Assembly: GCA_963775635.1 (NCBI GenBank)
Contig: CAVZJO010000001.1
Location: 72,572-136,571 of the forward strand
From: JALORV01 sp963775635
GTDB lineage: Bacteria; Pseudomonadota; Gammaproteobacteria; Burkholderiales; Burkholderiaceae_F
DNA length: 64,000 nt
Direction of reading: 5' to 3'
Under the pieces are notes generated by a model, which worked only from the letters and a program-made list of their open reading frames with translations, did no database searches and was not told where the DNA came from. The number at the start of each line of letters is the position of its first letter. The first letter of the stretch is position 1. The translations under genes were made by a program, and so were the position numbers. Below are positions 1-9,200 of this stretch, in pieces.

Positions 1-826
1 CCGCTTGCGTGGAATGGCGCCGTAGCCACAAGCCGACTCCGAGGCTGCCAACCAGGTTAGCTGTGCCGAGCAGCGCCAGCCACGGCCCGGCGAGTTTCGG
101 GTCGAGCCCGCAGCGCTCGATGACGCCGGGCATGTGCGCCGTCAGAAACGACACGTGAAAGCCGCAGATACCGAAGCTAAGCGCAATCAGCCAGAATGGT
201 GCTGACTGCAGCACGTCGCCTAGGTCGTTCTTTGCAGCCGGCGTCGCGGCCGACGAATGGCCGACATTCGCACCGCGGAATGCATACGCCAACGGAACGG
301 CGACGAGCCCCAGCAGGGCGGTAGCCCAGAGGGCACCCATCCACCCGAGTGTTGCGAGCGCGGTCTGTGTCAGCGGTCCTAGGATCAGCTGGCCGACCGA
401 GCCGCCGGCGCTGACGACGCCGAACGCAAATGCGCGACGCTCGACCGAGACGCTTCGGCCAACTTCCGCCAGCAGCAGCGAGCTGCTCGCGACAGCGCTG
501 CCGGCGATCGCCATCGTCACCATCACGACGGTCATCGACGCAACCGCACTGGCCGCGCCAATCGACACCGTGGCGAGCGCCAGCATCGCTGCGCCGCTCA
601 CGACCAGCCGGCGGACACCGTAGCGGTCCGCCATCCAGCCCAACAGCGGCTGCGCCACACCATGGGCCAGTTGGCCCATCGCCATCGCAAAGCCCAGCCC
701 CGCCAGGCCAATGCCTGTGGCCGTATTCAGCGGCGAAACGAACAGCCCGAACGCCGAGCGGGTTCCCATGCCGAGCGCCATCAGTGCGGTCGCTGCGGCC
801 AGGATGCCCGGCGCCGCCCGATTCAT
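1..826 (-). CDS. MFS transporter, 3' end cut by window edge
   Basis: About 275 codons are present. The reading frame starts at an ATG at 826 and runs off the left edge without a stop, so the C-terminal third is missing. The translation is strongly hydrophobic, with about eight membrane segments. It has the major-facilitator motif between helices 2 and 3 (GWMADRYGVRR, about residues 65-75), and it begins MNRAAPGILAAATALMALGMG. The Gly/Ala-rich helices and the segment GVVSAGGSVGQLILGP resemble the OxlT/YbfB-like group of MFS exporters, but the substrate cannot be read from sequence. The frame stays open upstream of 826 and the SD (GGGGA) is weak, so the start is uncertain. The next gene is divergent. 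Confidence 0.85.
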   Translation of the reverse strand, partial: MNRAAPGILAAATALMALGMGTRSAFGLFVSPLNTATGIGLAGLGFAMAMGQLAHGVAQPLLGWMADRYGVRRLVVSGAAMLALATVSIGAASAVASMTVVMVTMAIAGSAVASSSLLLAEVGRSVSVERRAFAFGVVSAGGSVGQLILGPLTQTALATLGWMGALWATALLGLVAVPLAYAFRGANVGHSSAATPAAKNDLGDVLQSAPFWLIALSFGICGFHVSFLTAHMPGVIERCGLDPKLAGPWLALLGTANLVGSLGVGLWLRRHSTQA

Positions 827-1143
827 GGCCGATCCCCGGCGGCGGGTGGCGAATAACCGTCTCGGCGAGCCGGACGGAAGCTGGGCTGGACAGGGTGTTC
901 AAGGTCAACCATCAACGACTCCGATTGCGTGTGTGCGGCGGAAGCTGGGCCCGCGGGGGTGCACGCATTGTCGAAAGCGTCGGTAGCTGCGGTGTTTCAG
1001 CGGTGTACGGGGTAGTTGCCGTTTTGTTTCGGCCGCCCGCGAATGCCGCTTGCCGTCCGATTGGCGTACGCTAGATGTGGCAGTCGGGTGACCGGGCGCA
1101 TCCGACACGGTTGCCTCGTTTGACCTTCGCGTCTGGAGGACGC
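827..1143. other. intergenic region between divergent genes
   Basis: This 317-bp spacer separates the divergent MFS gene and the TPR lipoprotein gene, so promoters for both should lie here. The plus-strand SD (GGAGGA, 1135-1140) is clear. I see no convincing sigma-70 pair, palindrome or small gene; the open frames crossing it are extensions or shadows of the neighbours. Confidence 0.5.
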
Positions 1144-2340
1144 ATGAGCAGTAAGACGACAGGGCACAAGACGGAACATCGCGCCGTCTCGGCGATACGC
1201 CGGCTGGCTGTCATCTCGGTGCTCGCGCTTGCGGCCTGCGCCACGAAGCCTCCTGCCACTCCCGTTCCGGAAGCGCTGCTGCACGATCAATTGTTCAGCC
1301 CGCCGAACGTGCCGGTCGACGCCAGTCAGGTCTTTGCAGTGAGCGATCTGATGCGGCGCTATCTCGCGAGCGAGATCGCCACGCAGGTGAAGGCGCGCGG
1401 CGTTCAGGGCGGACTGGTCGAGGCGGTGCACAACAAGGCGCAGCTGCGGCTCGAATACGACGCCAGCTACACCCGCAACGCATCGGAGGCCTTCGAGGCG
1501 CGCAGCGGTAACTGCCTGTCATTGGTGTTAATGACGGCGGCGTTCGCCAAGGAACTCGGTTTGCAGGTCCGCTACCAGACGGCCATTTTCGAGGAGACCT
1601 GGAGTCGCAGCGGAACGCTGCTGCTGCGTTCGGGTCACGTGAATATCTCGCTCGGTCCCAAGCTGCAGGACCGCGCCAACCCGATGGCGCGCACCTTCAC
1701 GATCGATTTTCTGCCGGAGGAACAGACGCGCGGACTGAAAACGCGCGAAATTCCCGAGGCCATCGTGGTCGCGATGTACATGAACAATCGCGCGGTCGAG
1801 GCGTTGGTGCGCGGGCGGCTCGACGACGCCTACGCGTGGGCGAGCGCGGCCGTGCGATACAACCCCGATTATCTAGGCGCCCAGAACACGCTCGGCACGA
1901 TTTATGCGCGCCACGGCAACATCGCCGAAGCAGAGCAGGTCTACCTACATGTCGTGCAGGTCGACCCGACCCAGACGCGTTCGATGGCCAACTTGGCTGA
2001 TCTGTACGAGCGGCAGGATCGGACCGCCGACGCAGCACTCTGGCAGGCGAAACTCGCGAAGCTCGAGCCCGAACCACCCTATTACTACTTCAATCGCGGC
2101 ATCGCAGCGCTGAAGGTGAACGATTACGCCACAGCACGCGACATGTTCGCGCGCGAGACCTCGCGTTCCCGCGATTCATCCGAGTCGCACTACTGGCTGA
2201 GCATTGCGTACTACCGGCTGGGTGACATGGAGAAGGCCACCAAGCATCTCGGCATCGCGCTCGATTACAGTACGTCGCGCGGCGACCGGGATCTGTATTC
2301 GGCCAAGCTGGAAGTGCTTCGCAAAAGCACACAGCGCTGA
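1144..2340 (+). CDS. TPR lipoprotein with transglutaminase-like domain
   Basis: 398 residues. The ATG at 1144 sits 4 nt after a perfect GGAGGA; an upstream in-frame start at 1075 would bury the signal peptide and is rejected. The signal peptide ends in a lipobox (LALAAC, about residue 33), so the protein should be a periplasm-facing lipoprotein. Residues about 95-190 resemble a transglutaminase-like fold with a candidate Cys in SGNCLSLVLMTAAFA and a later His (SGHVNISLG). The C-terminal half holds three to four tetratricopeptide repeats (for example NTLGTIYARHGNIAEAEQVY). Such proteins usually act as scaffolds or peptidase-like factors at the envelope; the substrate is unknown. It is monocistronic. 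Confidence 0.8.
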   Translation: MSSKTTGHKTEHRAVSAIRRLAVISVLALAACATKPPATPVPEALLHDQLFSPPNVPVDASQVFAVSDLMRRYLASEIATQVKARGVQGGLVEAVHNKAQLRLEYDASYTRNASEAFEARSGNCLSLVLMTAAFAKELGLQVRYQTAIFEETWSRSGTLLLRSGHVNISLGPKLQDRANPMARTFTIDFLPEEQTRGLKTREIPEAIVVAMYMNNRAVEALVRGRLDDAYAWASAAVRYNPDYLGAQNTLGTIYARHGNIAEAEQVYLHVVQVDPTQTRSMANLADLYERQDRTADAALWQAKLAKLEPEPPYYYFNRGIAALKVNDYATARDMFARETSRSRDSSESHYWLSIAYYRLGDMEKATKHLGIALDYSTSRGDRDLYSAKLEVLRKSTQR

Positions 2341-2397
2341 GGAACACCTCACGCGCCAGCGCGCCGCGGGCGCGGTGCGCAGGACAACTGGAACAGC

Positions 2398-2592
2398 CTA
2401 GCAGCCGCCCTTCTTCGGCTTCTTCGCTTCGTCTTTCTTCTCGTCCTTCTTAGTGTCGGCTGTCTTCGCGTCGGCCGTCTTCGCCTCGGGCTTCTTCTCT
2501 TCCTTCTTGTCGGTCGTCTTGTCCTGCGCGAATGCCGGCGCGTGGACGAGCGCGAAGGATGACAGCATGGCGATGGCAATCAGCTTCTTCAT
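2398..2592 (-). CDS. small Lys/Ala-rich secreted protein
   Basis: 64 residues: MKKLIAIAMLSSFALVHAPAFA forms a clean Sec signal peptide with cleavage after AFA. The mature part is about 42 residues, almost only Lys, Glu, Asp, Ala and Thr (repeats of KTADAKTAD and KKDEKKDEAKK), and ends PKKGGC. I chose the ATG at 2592 because AAGGA lies about 8 nt upstream; the other ATG, three codons earlier, overlaps that SD. The mature chain should be disordered and highly charged in the periplasm. The single C-terminal Cys is unusual. I do not recognise a family. It is convergent with the lipoprotein gene to its left. Confidence 0.65.
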   Translation of the reverse strand: MKKLIAIAMLSSFALVHAPAFAQDKTTDKKEEKKPEAKTADAKTADTKKDEKKDEAKKPKKGGC

Positions 2593-2832
2593 GTTTCGCA
2601 TTCCTTGTCAGAAACTCCGCGGACCCGATTCCAACGGACAAGGCTGGCGCGCAGTTGACCTGCGCATCGGGGGCGGACACGCAGTGTAGCGGCGGCCAGC
2701 CGTCGGGCCAGCACCGACCGGCAATGCGCGCCGTCTATGCATATAAGCGCAATGTCATTGTGCGCGCTCCTGCCTCCGCTACCTTTAGTCGCCTCAGGCC
2801 ACCTCACCCTTACCCGCAATTTCCTGACCGAC

Positions 2833-3315
2833 ATGACTACCGCGATCACCGCACCCACAGCCGACACGCAGCTGCAGCCCGAAGTCATCTTCGATCTCGC
2901 TGATGCCCGCCGCATCGAACTGGAGCTCCCCTACGCGGGCGCCGTCACGCCGGTCGAGGCATGGGCGCTGTTCGAACAAGGCAAGGCTCGCCTGATCGAC
3001 GTTCGCACGCCACCCGAATTCAAGTTTGTCGGGGCCGCACCAGGCTCGGTAAACATCGAGTGGCGCGGCGCGGACATCCTGCCGAGTGCCATGTTCGTCA
3101 ATGGACTGAAGGGCGTCGCCCGCACCGGCGATGCCATTTTGCTGATCTGCCGCAGCGGCGTGCGTTCGCATTCGGCAGCGTGTGCAGCGACTGCCATGGG
3201 GTTCAGCCGGGTCTACAACGTGCTCGAAGGCTTCGAAGGCCAGCGCAACCACGCCGGCCGTCGCGGCTCGATCGACGGTTGGCGGCACCATGGCCTGCCG
3301 TGGAGCCAGGATTAG
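2833..3315 (+). CDS. rhodanese-like sulfurtransferase
   Basis: 160 residues, a single rhodanese domain at about 35-150. The persulfide-carrying Cys106 sits in the loop CRSGVRS, whose length fits sulfur rather than phosphate chemistry. Upstream landmarks are LIDVRTPPEFKFVGAAPGSVNIEW. No signal peptide is seen, so it is likely cytoplasmic; it would move sulfane sulfur between donors such as thiosulfate or protein persulfides and thiophilic acceptors. The start at 2833 gives the usual N-terminus but lacks a good SD; the frame is open back to 2737, where the extra residues look hydrophobic and unrelated. It ends 11 bp before the convergent DUF488 gene. Confidence 0.85.
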   Translation: MTTAITAPTADTQLQPEVIFDLADARRIELELPYAGAVTPVEAWALFEQGKARLIDVRTPPEFKFVGAAPGSVNIEWRGADILPSAMFVNGLKGVARTGDAILLICRSGVRSHSAACAATAMGFSRVYNVLEGFEGQRNHAGRRGSIDGWRHHGLPWSQD

Positions 3316-3325
3316 TGTCCAGGCC

Positions 3326-3712
3326 TTAAGCGATATTCGCCCCGCGTTCGGCCAGCAGGTGCCGCAGCAGCGAGCGATGGCATCTGGCCTCGTTCTCGCA
3401 ATAGCAGCCGACCGAGAACTGCGCCGTGCGGGACAGCGCGGCCAGCAGATCGAGTGTCCGGCTCGCATCGGCCACCGACATTTCGCTGCGGTACTTTCTC
3501 GCGAACGCCTGCCACGCGGCGTCGCTCGCGGCACTTTGGCCCATCTTCATCAGGTCGGCGCTCGGCGCTAGATTCGGAAACCACACGTCGTACCAGTTGT
3601 CGGCGGCGAACCTTTCCTTCGGCACACCGCGCGGCGGACGGCGCACCGTACCGATGCGCAGGCCTTCGTCCGCATGGCGCGGTGTACCCAGTCGAACTAT
3701 TCGCACCGGCAC
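3326..3712 (-). CDS. DUF488 (YeaO-like) family protein
   Basis: About 128 residues. The start is probably the GTG at 3712 (or GTG 3706), giving the family's usual N-terminus (VRIVRLGTPR). The ATG at 3754 would add 14 atypical residues and overlap the DUF4255 gene. Family landmarks are RRPPRGVPKERFA, YDVWFPNLAPS and the C-terminal FSVGCYCENEARCHRS with a conserved Cys/His cluster. The molecular role of DUF488 proteins is not established; many are small cytoplasmic proteins. The gene begins about 10 bp after the stop of the upstream DUF4255 gene, so the two are probably co-transcribed. Confidence 0.75.
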   Translation of the reverse strand: MPVRIVRLGTPRHADEGLRIGTVRRPPRGVPKERFAADNWYDVWFPNLAPSADLMKMGQSAASDAAWQAFARKYRSEMSVADASRTLDLLAALSRTAQFSVGCYCENEARCHRSLLRHLLAERGANIA

Positions 3713-3722
3713 GATGGGGTCT

Positions 3723-4250
3723 TCAGTCGCCTTCAAGATGAACGCTGCGCGCATGGATCGGCAGCACCAGCGGTGGCACCGCTCCGAGCGAACGCGACAG
3801 CGAGAGCAGGTCGGCCAACGGCAAGTCCTCCACCAGCAACGCCACGTCTTCGGTTGGCTTGAAGATGTTTGTGCCGTGATTGAGTCGCTCGCTCGTCAGT
3901 ATCGGTCGATCCGACAGCCGCCGCAGCATCCACCCAATCACGGTCTGCTGCACGGCAGGTGACGCTGCATGGGTCCACAGCAAGTAATGCAGGTCTGCCG
4001 CCACCGCCGACGGACGCACGCCAGTCCGGACTTCGGGCTTCGGTGTGCCTGGCACCGGACGACGCATGGCCGGTACGGGTGCAAAGCGATACAACCACAG
4101 CAGGACTCGGGATTCGCCATCGGCCGCATCGACCGGAATCGACGCGTCGTACGCCTCGATCCCCGTCACGCCGAGGTTCGACGGAAAACCGTCGGACAAC
4201 ATGCGGATCAGGGCAGTCGTGGTCGCGGCGAGCGCGGGGTAAGTAGCCAT
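3723..4250 (-). CDS. DUF4255 family protein (contractile-injection tail-like)
   Basis: 175 residues from the ATG at 4250, which has AAGGAAG just upstream; the ATG at 4271 is in frame but less likely. The protein starts MATYPALAATTTALIRML and has the DUF4255 layout: an N-terminal helix, then VLLWLYRFAPVPAMRRP, LHYLLWTHAASPAVQQTVIGWML and a C-terminal part ending LPIHARSV. DUF4255 is known from extracellular contractile injection systems (Afp/PVC type, tail-cap or terminator position) and phage-like gene sets. None of the expected sheath, tube, baseplate or AAA+ genes is in the surrounding 20 kb, so here it is an orphan. Family assignment is by recognition only. Confidence 0.6.
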   Translation of the reverse strand: MATYPALAATTTALIRMLSDGFPSNLGVTGIEAYDASIPVDAADGESRVLLWLYRFAPVPAMRRPVPGTPKPEVRTGVRPSAVAADLHYLLWTHAASPAVQQTVIGWMLRRLSDRPILTSERLNHGTNIFKPTEDVALLVEDLPLADLLSLSRSLGAVPPLVLPIHARSVHLEGD

Positions 4251-4295
4251 CGTCTTCCTTGGGCGTAGCAACGATCGTTGCGAAGTGAAACCGGT

Positions 4296-4562
4296 TTACT
4301 TGGTCGGCTGCGGGCGCTCGGGAGGCAGCGCCTGCGTGTTGGCGGGCAGCGTACTTGCGCCCGAACTGCCGTCAGCCGGTGGCGGTGGCAGCGCGAGCGG
4401 CGCGCGGCGCTCACTCCAGGGCTGCAGGCTCGATGCGGGCATTTCGTACACCTGATAAAAGCCGGCAAGGCTGCTGTCGGAAGTTCCGACCTCGAGGTTA
4501 TAGCCAGCGCAGCCGCCAAGCAGCACCGCGGCCGTAACCATGAATGCGGAGTTGCGCTTCAT
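4296..4562 (-). CDS. small proline-rich lipoprotein
   Basis: 88 residues. A short signal peptide ends in the lipobox LLGGC (about residue 18), so the mature protein should be a lipid-anchored envelope protein. The C-terminal 40 residues are Pro/Ala-rich (APLALPPPPADGSSGAS), a probable periplasmic spacer. The start ATG at 4562 has GGAG 6-7 nt upstream and overlaps the stop of the VOC gene (ATGA), which argues for translational coupling and makes this the second gene of a two-gene operon. No known family is recognised. Confidence 0.7.
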   Translation of the reverse strand: MKRNSAFMVTAAVLLGGCAGYNLEVGTSDSSLAGFYQVYEMPASSLQPWSERRAPLALPPPPADGSSGASTLPANTQALPPERPQPTK

Positions 4563-5422
4563 GGTGATCTCCAGTCGGCGACTGCAAACGGAGCACCGAG
4601 CGGATCGACCAGCACCGCCACCTGTGAGCGATGGTGCGCACGCGGCGCGACGATGATGCGCGCCCCGCCCTGCTCGGCTCGTGCAACCGTGCGTGCCACG
4701 TCGGCCACGCGCACGTACGGAATCCAAACAGATTTCAGCGTTGCGTCCGGACTGCGCATGATGCCGGCTCGTGCACGTCCGCCTGCGCTCAGCACATACG
4801 AGTCGGGCGTTCCCTTGCCGCCCTCCGTGATCGCGTAGCCGAATACCTCGCGGTAAAACGCAGCAGCGCGCTCCGGATCAGTGGTCCACAGTTCAGCCCA
4901 CAGCCATTCACCTTCGCGACCAAGCTGATCGGGCGGATCACCGCGATCGGCGCGCAATACGGCGAAGCGAGCACCCGACGGATCGCTCAGCACCGCGATT
5001 TCACCCCGCCCCGGCAATGTCCGCGGCGCCACGACGATGCTGCCGCCCCGTTCCTGCGCCCGGGCGGCCATGAACTTCGGATCGCCGCTGACAAGACCGA
5101 TCCAGCGCGCGCCCGAATGGGTCTTGTCAGTGCGTGCCAGGACGATGCCGCCGATCGCCTGGCCGCTGGCGATGATCGTGACATAGCCCGGGCCGCCGGC
5201 GTCTCCCGGCACAGTGCGATAGGTCCAACCAAATACCCGCGCATAGAAGTCAGACGAGCGGGCGACGTCGGTCGTCACCAGATCGGCCCACAACCAGCGG
5301 CCGGCGACTCGCGCTGCCGTTAATGGCTCTCCCACTGGCGGCCACGCCAGATTCTGTGCGGTTGCCGCTCCGGCCGTCATCGCGATGGCCGCCAGAGCGA
5401 TCCGCCGTACCCTTGAAATCAT
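4559..5422 (-). CDS. exported VOC (glyoxalase/bleomycin-resistance) protein
   Basis: 287 residues with a signal peptide (cleavage near GAATAQ, residue 22), followed by two vicinal-oxygen-chelate modules at about 40-155 and 165-285. Each begins with WLWADL or WLWAEL and a T-TD..RS..FY..VFG motif, and each ends with a D-P-GA-FAV strand. Tandem VOC modules form a single metal-binding barrel in this family. An exported copy is less usual, since most VOC enzymes are cytoplasmic. The substrate is unknown. The ATG at 5422 follows GGGAG. It is the first gene of an operon with the small lipoprotein and is divergent from the lipoprotein gene at 5576. Confidence 0.75.
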   Translation of the reverse strand: MISRVRRIALAAIAMTAGAATAQNLAWPPVGEPLTAARVAGRWLWADLVTTDVARSSDFYARVFGWTYRTVPGDAGGPGYVTIIASGQAIGGIVLARTDKTHSGARWIGLVSGDPKFMAARAQERGGSIVVAPRTLPGRGEIAVLSDPSGARFAVLRADRGDPPDQLGREGEWLWAELWTTDPERAAAFYREVFGYAITEGGKGTPDSYVLSAGGRARAGIMRSPDATLKSVWIPYVRVADVARTVARAEQGGARIIVAPRAHHRSQVAVLVDPLGAPFAVADWRSP

Positions 5423-5575
5423 GCAGCGCTCCCTGTCCGGCCGAGCACGATGCCCTTAGTGTAGCGACGGGTACTGTCGCGCGCGCTGCGCACACGGCTT
5501 GCAGGGATACTCGGTGTTGGCAGCCACCGCTGAGCAACGCACAATGGAGACCACGTCCCGACCACGGAACCCCGC

Positions 5576-6184
5576 ATGAAAGCGCGACCGAATCCTCTTC
5601 GACCTGCACTGGCTCTGGGCGCCTGTGTGCTGGCCGCCTGCGCGACCACCAAGATGGACGCGCAATGGTCCAACCCGGAATTCAAGGGAGTGTCCCTGAA
5701 GGGTCAGACGGTGATGGTGGCCTGCCAGGCTCGCGATTTCACGACGCAGGCCGTCTGCGAGGATCAGATCGCCACGCAGATGGCCGCACGCGGCGCCAAG
5801 CCGATGAAGTTTTCGCTTGTCAGCGCCGGCGCACCGCCGGCCAACGACGCGCTCGAGGCGGCAGCCAAGCGGGCAAACGCGCGCGCGGTGTATCGCAGTT
5901 CGCTGACCACCTTCATGCCCGCGGTCAGTCCCGGACCGACGATCGGCATCGGAGTCGGCGGCGGCGGCTATCGCGGCGGCGCCGCTGGTGGAATCTCAAT
6001 GCCGGTGGGCGGCGGCACCGTGACCGAGGCCTACACGGCGGACACAGCGATTGTCGATGCTGCCACCGGCAAGCTGGTGTGGACCGGCCGTGCGACCACG
6101 CCGACCGGCAGCGACACGACCGCCCAACTCGCCGATCTCGCGCGAGTCACACTCGAGGCACTGACGGCCGCCGGTCTGCTCTGA
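5576..6184 (+). CDS. lipoprotein, DUF4136-like
   Basis: 202 residues. The signal peptide ends in the lipobox VLAAC (about residue 21), and the mature protein begins ATTKMDAQWSNPEF, as in small outer-membrane lipoproteins. The middle part is Gly-rich (IGVGGGGYRGGAAGGISMPVGGG, about residues 122-144), followed by the strands TAIVDAATGKLVWTGRATT, typical of the DUF4136 group of envelope lipoproteins. The biochemical role is unknown. It is convergent with the long sensor kinase gene, whose stop is only 18 bp away. Confidence 0.65.
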   Translation: MKARPNPLRPALALGACVLAACATTKMDAQWSNPEFKGVSLKGQTVMVACQARDFTTQAVCEDQIATQMAARGAKPMKFSLVSAGAPPANDALEAAAKRANARAVYRSSLTTFMPAVSPGPTIGIGVGGGGYRGGAAGGISMPVGGGTVTEAYTADTAIVDAATGKLVWTGRATTPTGSDTTAQLADLARVTLEALTAAGLL

Positions 6185-6202
6185 CCCGCTGACACCACCC
6201 GT

Positions 6203-9200
6203 TCAGTTGCACTGCGCCAGGAAGCGCTCGACCTCACGGCGCAAATCGTCGTTCTCGACCGGCTTGCGCAGGACGGCTCCGACCTCGAGCGACCGCGCGC
6301 TTGCGAGCATGGCTTCGTCGGCATAACCCGTGTAGAGCAGCCAGGGCAGCCCGGGTCGCTTCGAACGCAATCGGTGTGCGAGTTCTATTCCACTGACCAT
6401 CGGCATCGCGTGATCGGTCACCACCAGATCGAACGCATCTGGGTTCCGGGCGAACGCGCGTTCGGCTGCATCGGCCGATGAGACCGCATCGACCTCGATG
6501 CCCCAGGATTCCAGCGTCTTCTGCATGACAGCGAGAACGCTTGGTTCGTCATCGACCAGCAGAATCCGGCCGCTCAGTCGAGCGTTGCCTGTCGCGGACG
6601 CGCGGACAGGTGCCGCTTCAGGTGCGTCGCCCGCGTATGCCGGAAACAGCACTCGGAAAGTCGTGCCGCAACCGGGTACGGAATCGACGATCAGATGGCC
6701 GGAATGCTGATGCACGATGCCGTGGACGGTCGCCAGTCCCATTCCGGTCCCCTTGCCCGGATCCTTGGTCGTGAAGAACGGGTCGAAGATGCGCTCCAGC
6801 AGACCCGCTTCGATGCCGGCTCCGGTGTCGGCCACCGACAATTCGACATAACGTCCCTCGATCGGCCTGTGGCAGCTCGCACAGACCGCATCCTCGGGTT
6901 CGAATTGCCGCACGCGGATGCGGATGGCCCCGCCTCCCGGCATCGCGTCGCGCGCATTGATCGCGAGATTGAGCAGCACCTGATGCGCCTGGACCTCGTT
7001 GATGAAGACCGGCGGTGCCGCCTCGGCCTCGACGATGATGTTCAACGTCGTCGGAATCATCGAACGCAGCATCGGCAGCGCCTCGCGCACAACATTCGGC
7101 AGCGACAGCACGCACGGCTCGCCGCGCCCGCCGCGCGAAAACTCCAGCATCTGCTGGATCAGCTCGCGCGCGCGGCGGCAGGCCTTCTGTACCTGCTCCA
7201 GGTAGTCGCCGAGGCGAGGATCATCGTTCACCGCAGGACGCTCGAGCGCGAGCCCGGTGTTGCCCATGATGCTCGCAAGAATGTTGTTGAAGTCGTGTGC
7301 AATGCCGCCAGTCAGGTGGCCGATCGCCTCCATCTTCTGTGCCTGCAGCAACTGCGATTCCAGTTCCCGGCGCTGCCCTTCGGCCCGACGGCGCGCGGTG
7401 ACATCCCGTCCCATGTACAGGACATGTTTCTCCCCGCGGTGCAGGACCGGCACCCCACGGAGTTCGAGCTCATAGCGCGTGCCGTCGCGGCGGACGAGCT
7501 GCGTCTCGAACAGGATCGGCTCTCCGGCCAGCGCGCGCTCGTGCAGACCCCGTATCGTCTTGGCCGCCTCCGGTGGATTGGCTAGCACGCGATCGACACC
7601 AATCACCTCGTCGCGCCGGTATCCGCTCATCGCCTCGTAAGTGGCATTGACGTCGACGATGCTGAAGTCCGCTGCACGCAGCACAAGCGCGTCGGCGGAC
7701 GAATTGAAGATCCCCCGGTACTGCTCCTCGCTGTCGCGCAACGCCCGTTCGGCGCGGCGCCTGTCGCCGATATCGCGCACGATGACGAGAACGTGCGGTC
7801 GGCCACGATATTCCATGCGGACGCCCTGAATCTCGACATCGAACTCCGACCCATCCCTGCGGCGGGCGCGGGCTTCGATGTGCGCTGGCTTGCCATCCAG
7901 TATCTCAGGCAGCAGCTCGGCGCACCGGCTCTTCAGATCGGGCGGGACGAACGCCGCATCGGCCAGCGCGGCCGGCTCAAGGCCATCGAATCCGAGCATC
8001 GCTAGGAATGCCCGGTTGACGTCGACGATACGATGGTCCGGGTCCCATAGCAGCAGGCCATCCACGGACGCGTTGAAGATTGCGCGGTACTGCTCTTCGC
8101 TAGACCGTAGTGCGTCCACCGCCTGCTTCAGTTCGGTGACATCGCGCGCGATCGCCAGCACATGCGGTTCGCCGCGATGTCGGATCGGCGTCGTGCGCAC
8201 TTCGATGTCCAGGCTGCGACCATCACGGCTGATCGACTTCAGGACCCCGTGGCACGACTCGCCGGCAAGCGTGCGACGCACCAGCTCGCGCCGCTGCTCC
8301 AGGTATTCGGGCAAGTGATGTTCGAACGCCGTTCCACTGAGCACCTGCTCGCGACTCACCCCGAAGAGCCGCTCGTAGGCCGGATTGATGTCGACGCGGC
8401 TCAGGTTCGAATCCCACAGCACCATCGCGTCGACTGAGGCGTTGAAGATCGCCCGATACTGCTTTTCGCTGGCCCGCAGCGCTTCTTCGGCTCGGCGCCG
8501 CGCCGAGACGTCGCGCCCAATCGCGAGCACGTGCGGCTCGCCCCGGTGGACAATCGGCAGATAGCGCAGCTCCACGTCAAACTTTTCCCCGCTCTTCTTC
8601 ACGCCTTCGGTTTCGAGCTGCCCGGCCTGGCCCGCAAGCGCGCGCCGGATCATCTCGGTTCGCAGCTCCCGACCCTCCTTGGAGATGCGGCTTGCGAAGC
8701 TGCGGTTGATCGCCTCGTCCCGGCTGTATCCATACAGTTGAGTGAAGGCCTCGTTGACGTCCACGATGCGAAGGTCGCGATCCCACAGCGCAATCGCGTC
8801 GGCGGACCCATCGAAGATGACGCGGTACTGCTCCTCGCGCAGCCTGAGCGCCGCCTCGGCGCGTTTGCGCTCGGTGATGTCGCGCGCGATTCCCAGCACA
8901 TGTGCCTGGCCGCGATGCTGGAACGGGATGACGCGCACCTCGATGTCGAAGGCCGTGCCATCCCGGCGGAAGGCGGTCGTTTGAAGCTCGGCAGCGTCGC
9001 CGGCGAGTGCGCGATCCAGGAGAGCCCGGCGTTCCTCCCGGAACGGCTCAGGCACTATTTCCGCCAGTGTCTTGCCGATCACCTCTTCACGGCGCCTGCC
9101 GAACATCTTCACGTAGGCCTCATTCACGTCGACGCGGCGATACTCGCTGTCCCAGAGGACCAGCGCGTCGGCCGAGGCGTTGAAGATCGTCCGATACTGC

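Noticed and set aside
8400..8415. GGTTCGAATCC T-loop-like sequence
   Set aside because: Lies inside the PAS kinase coding region with no cloverleaf around it.
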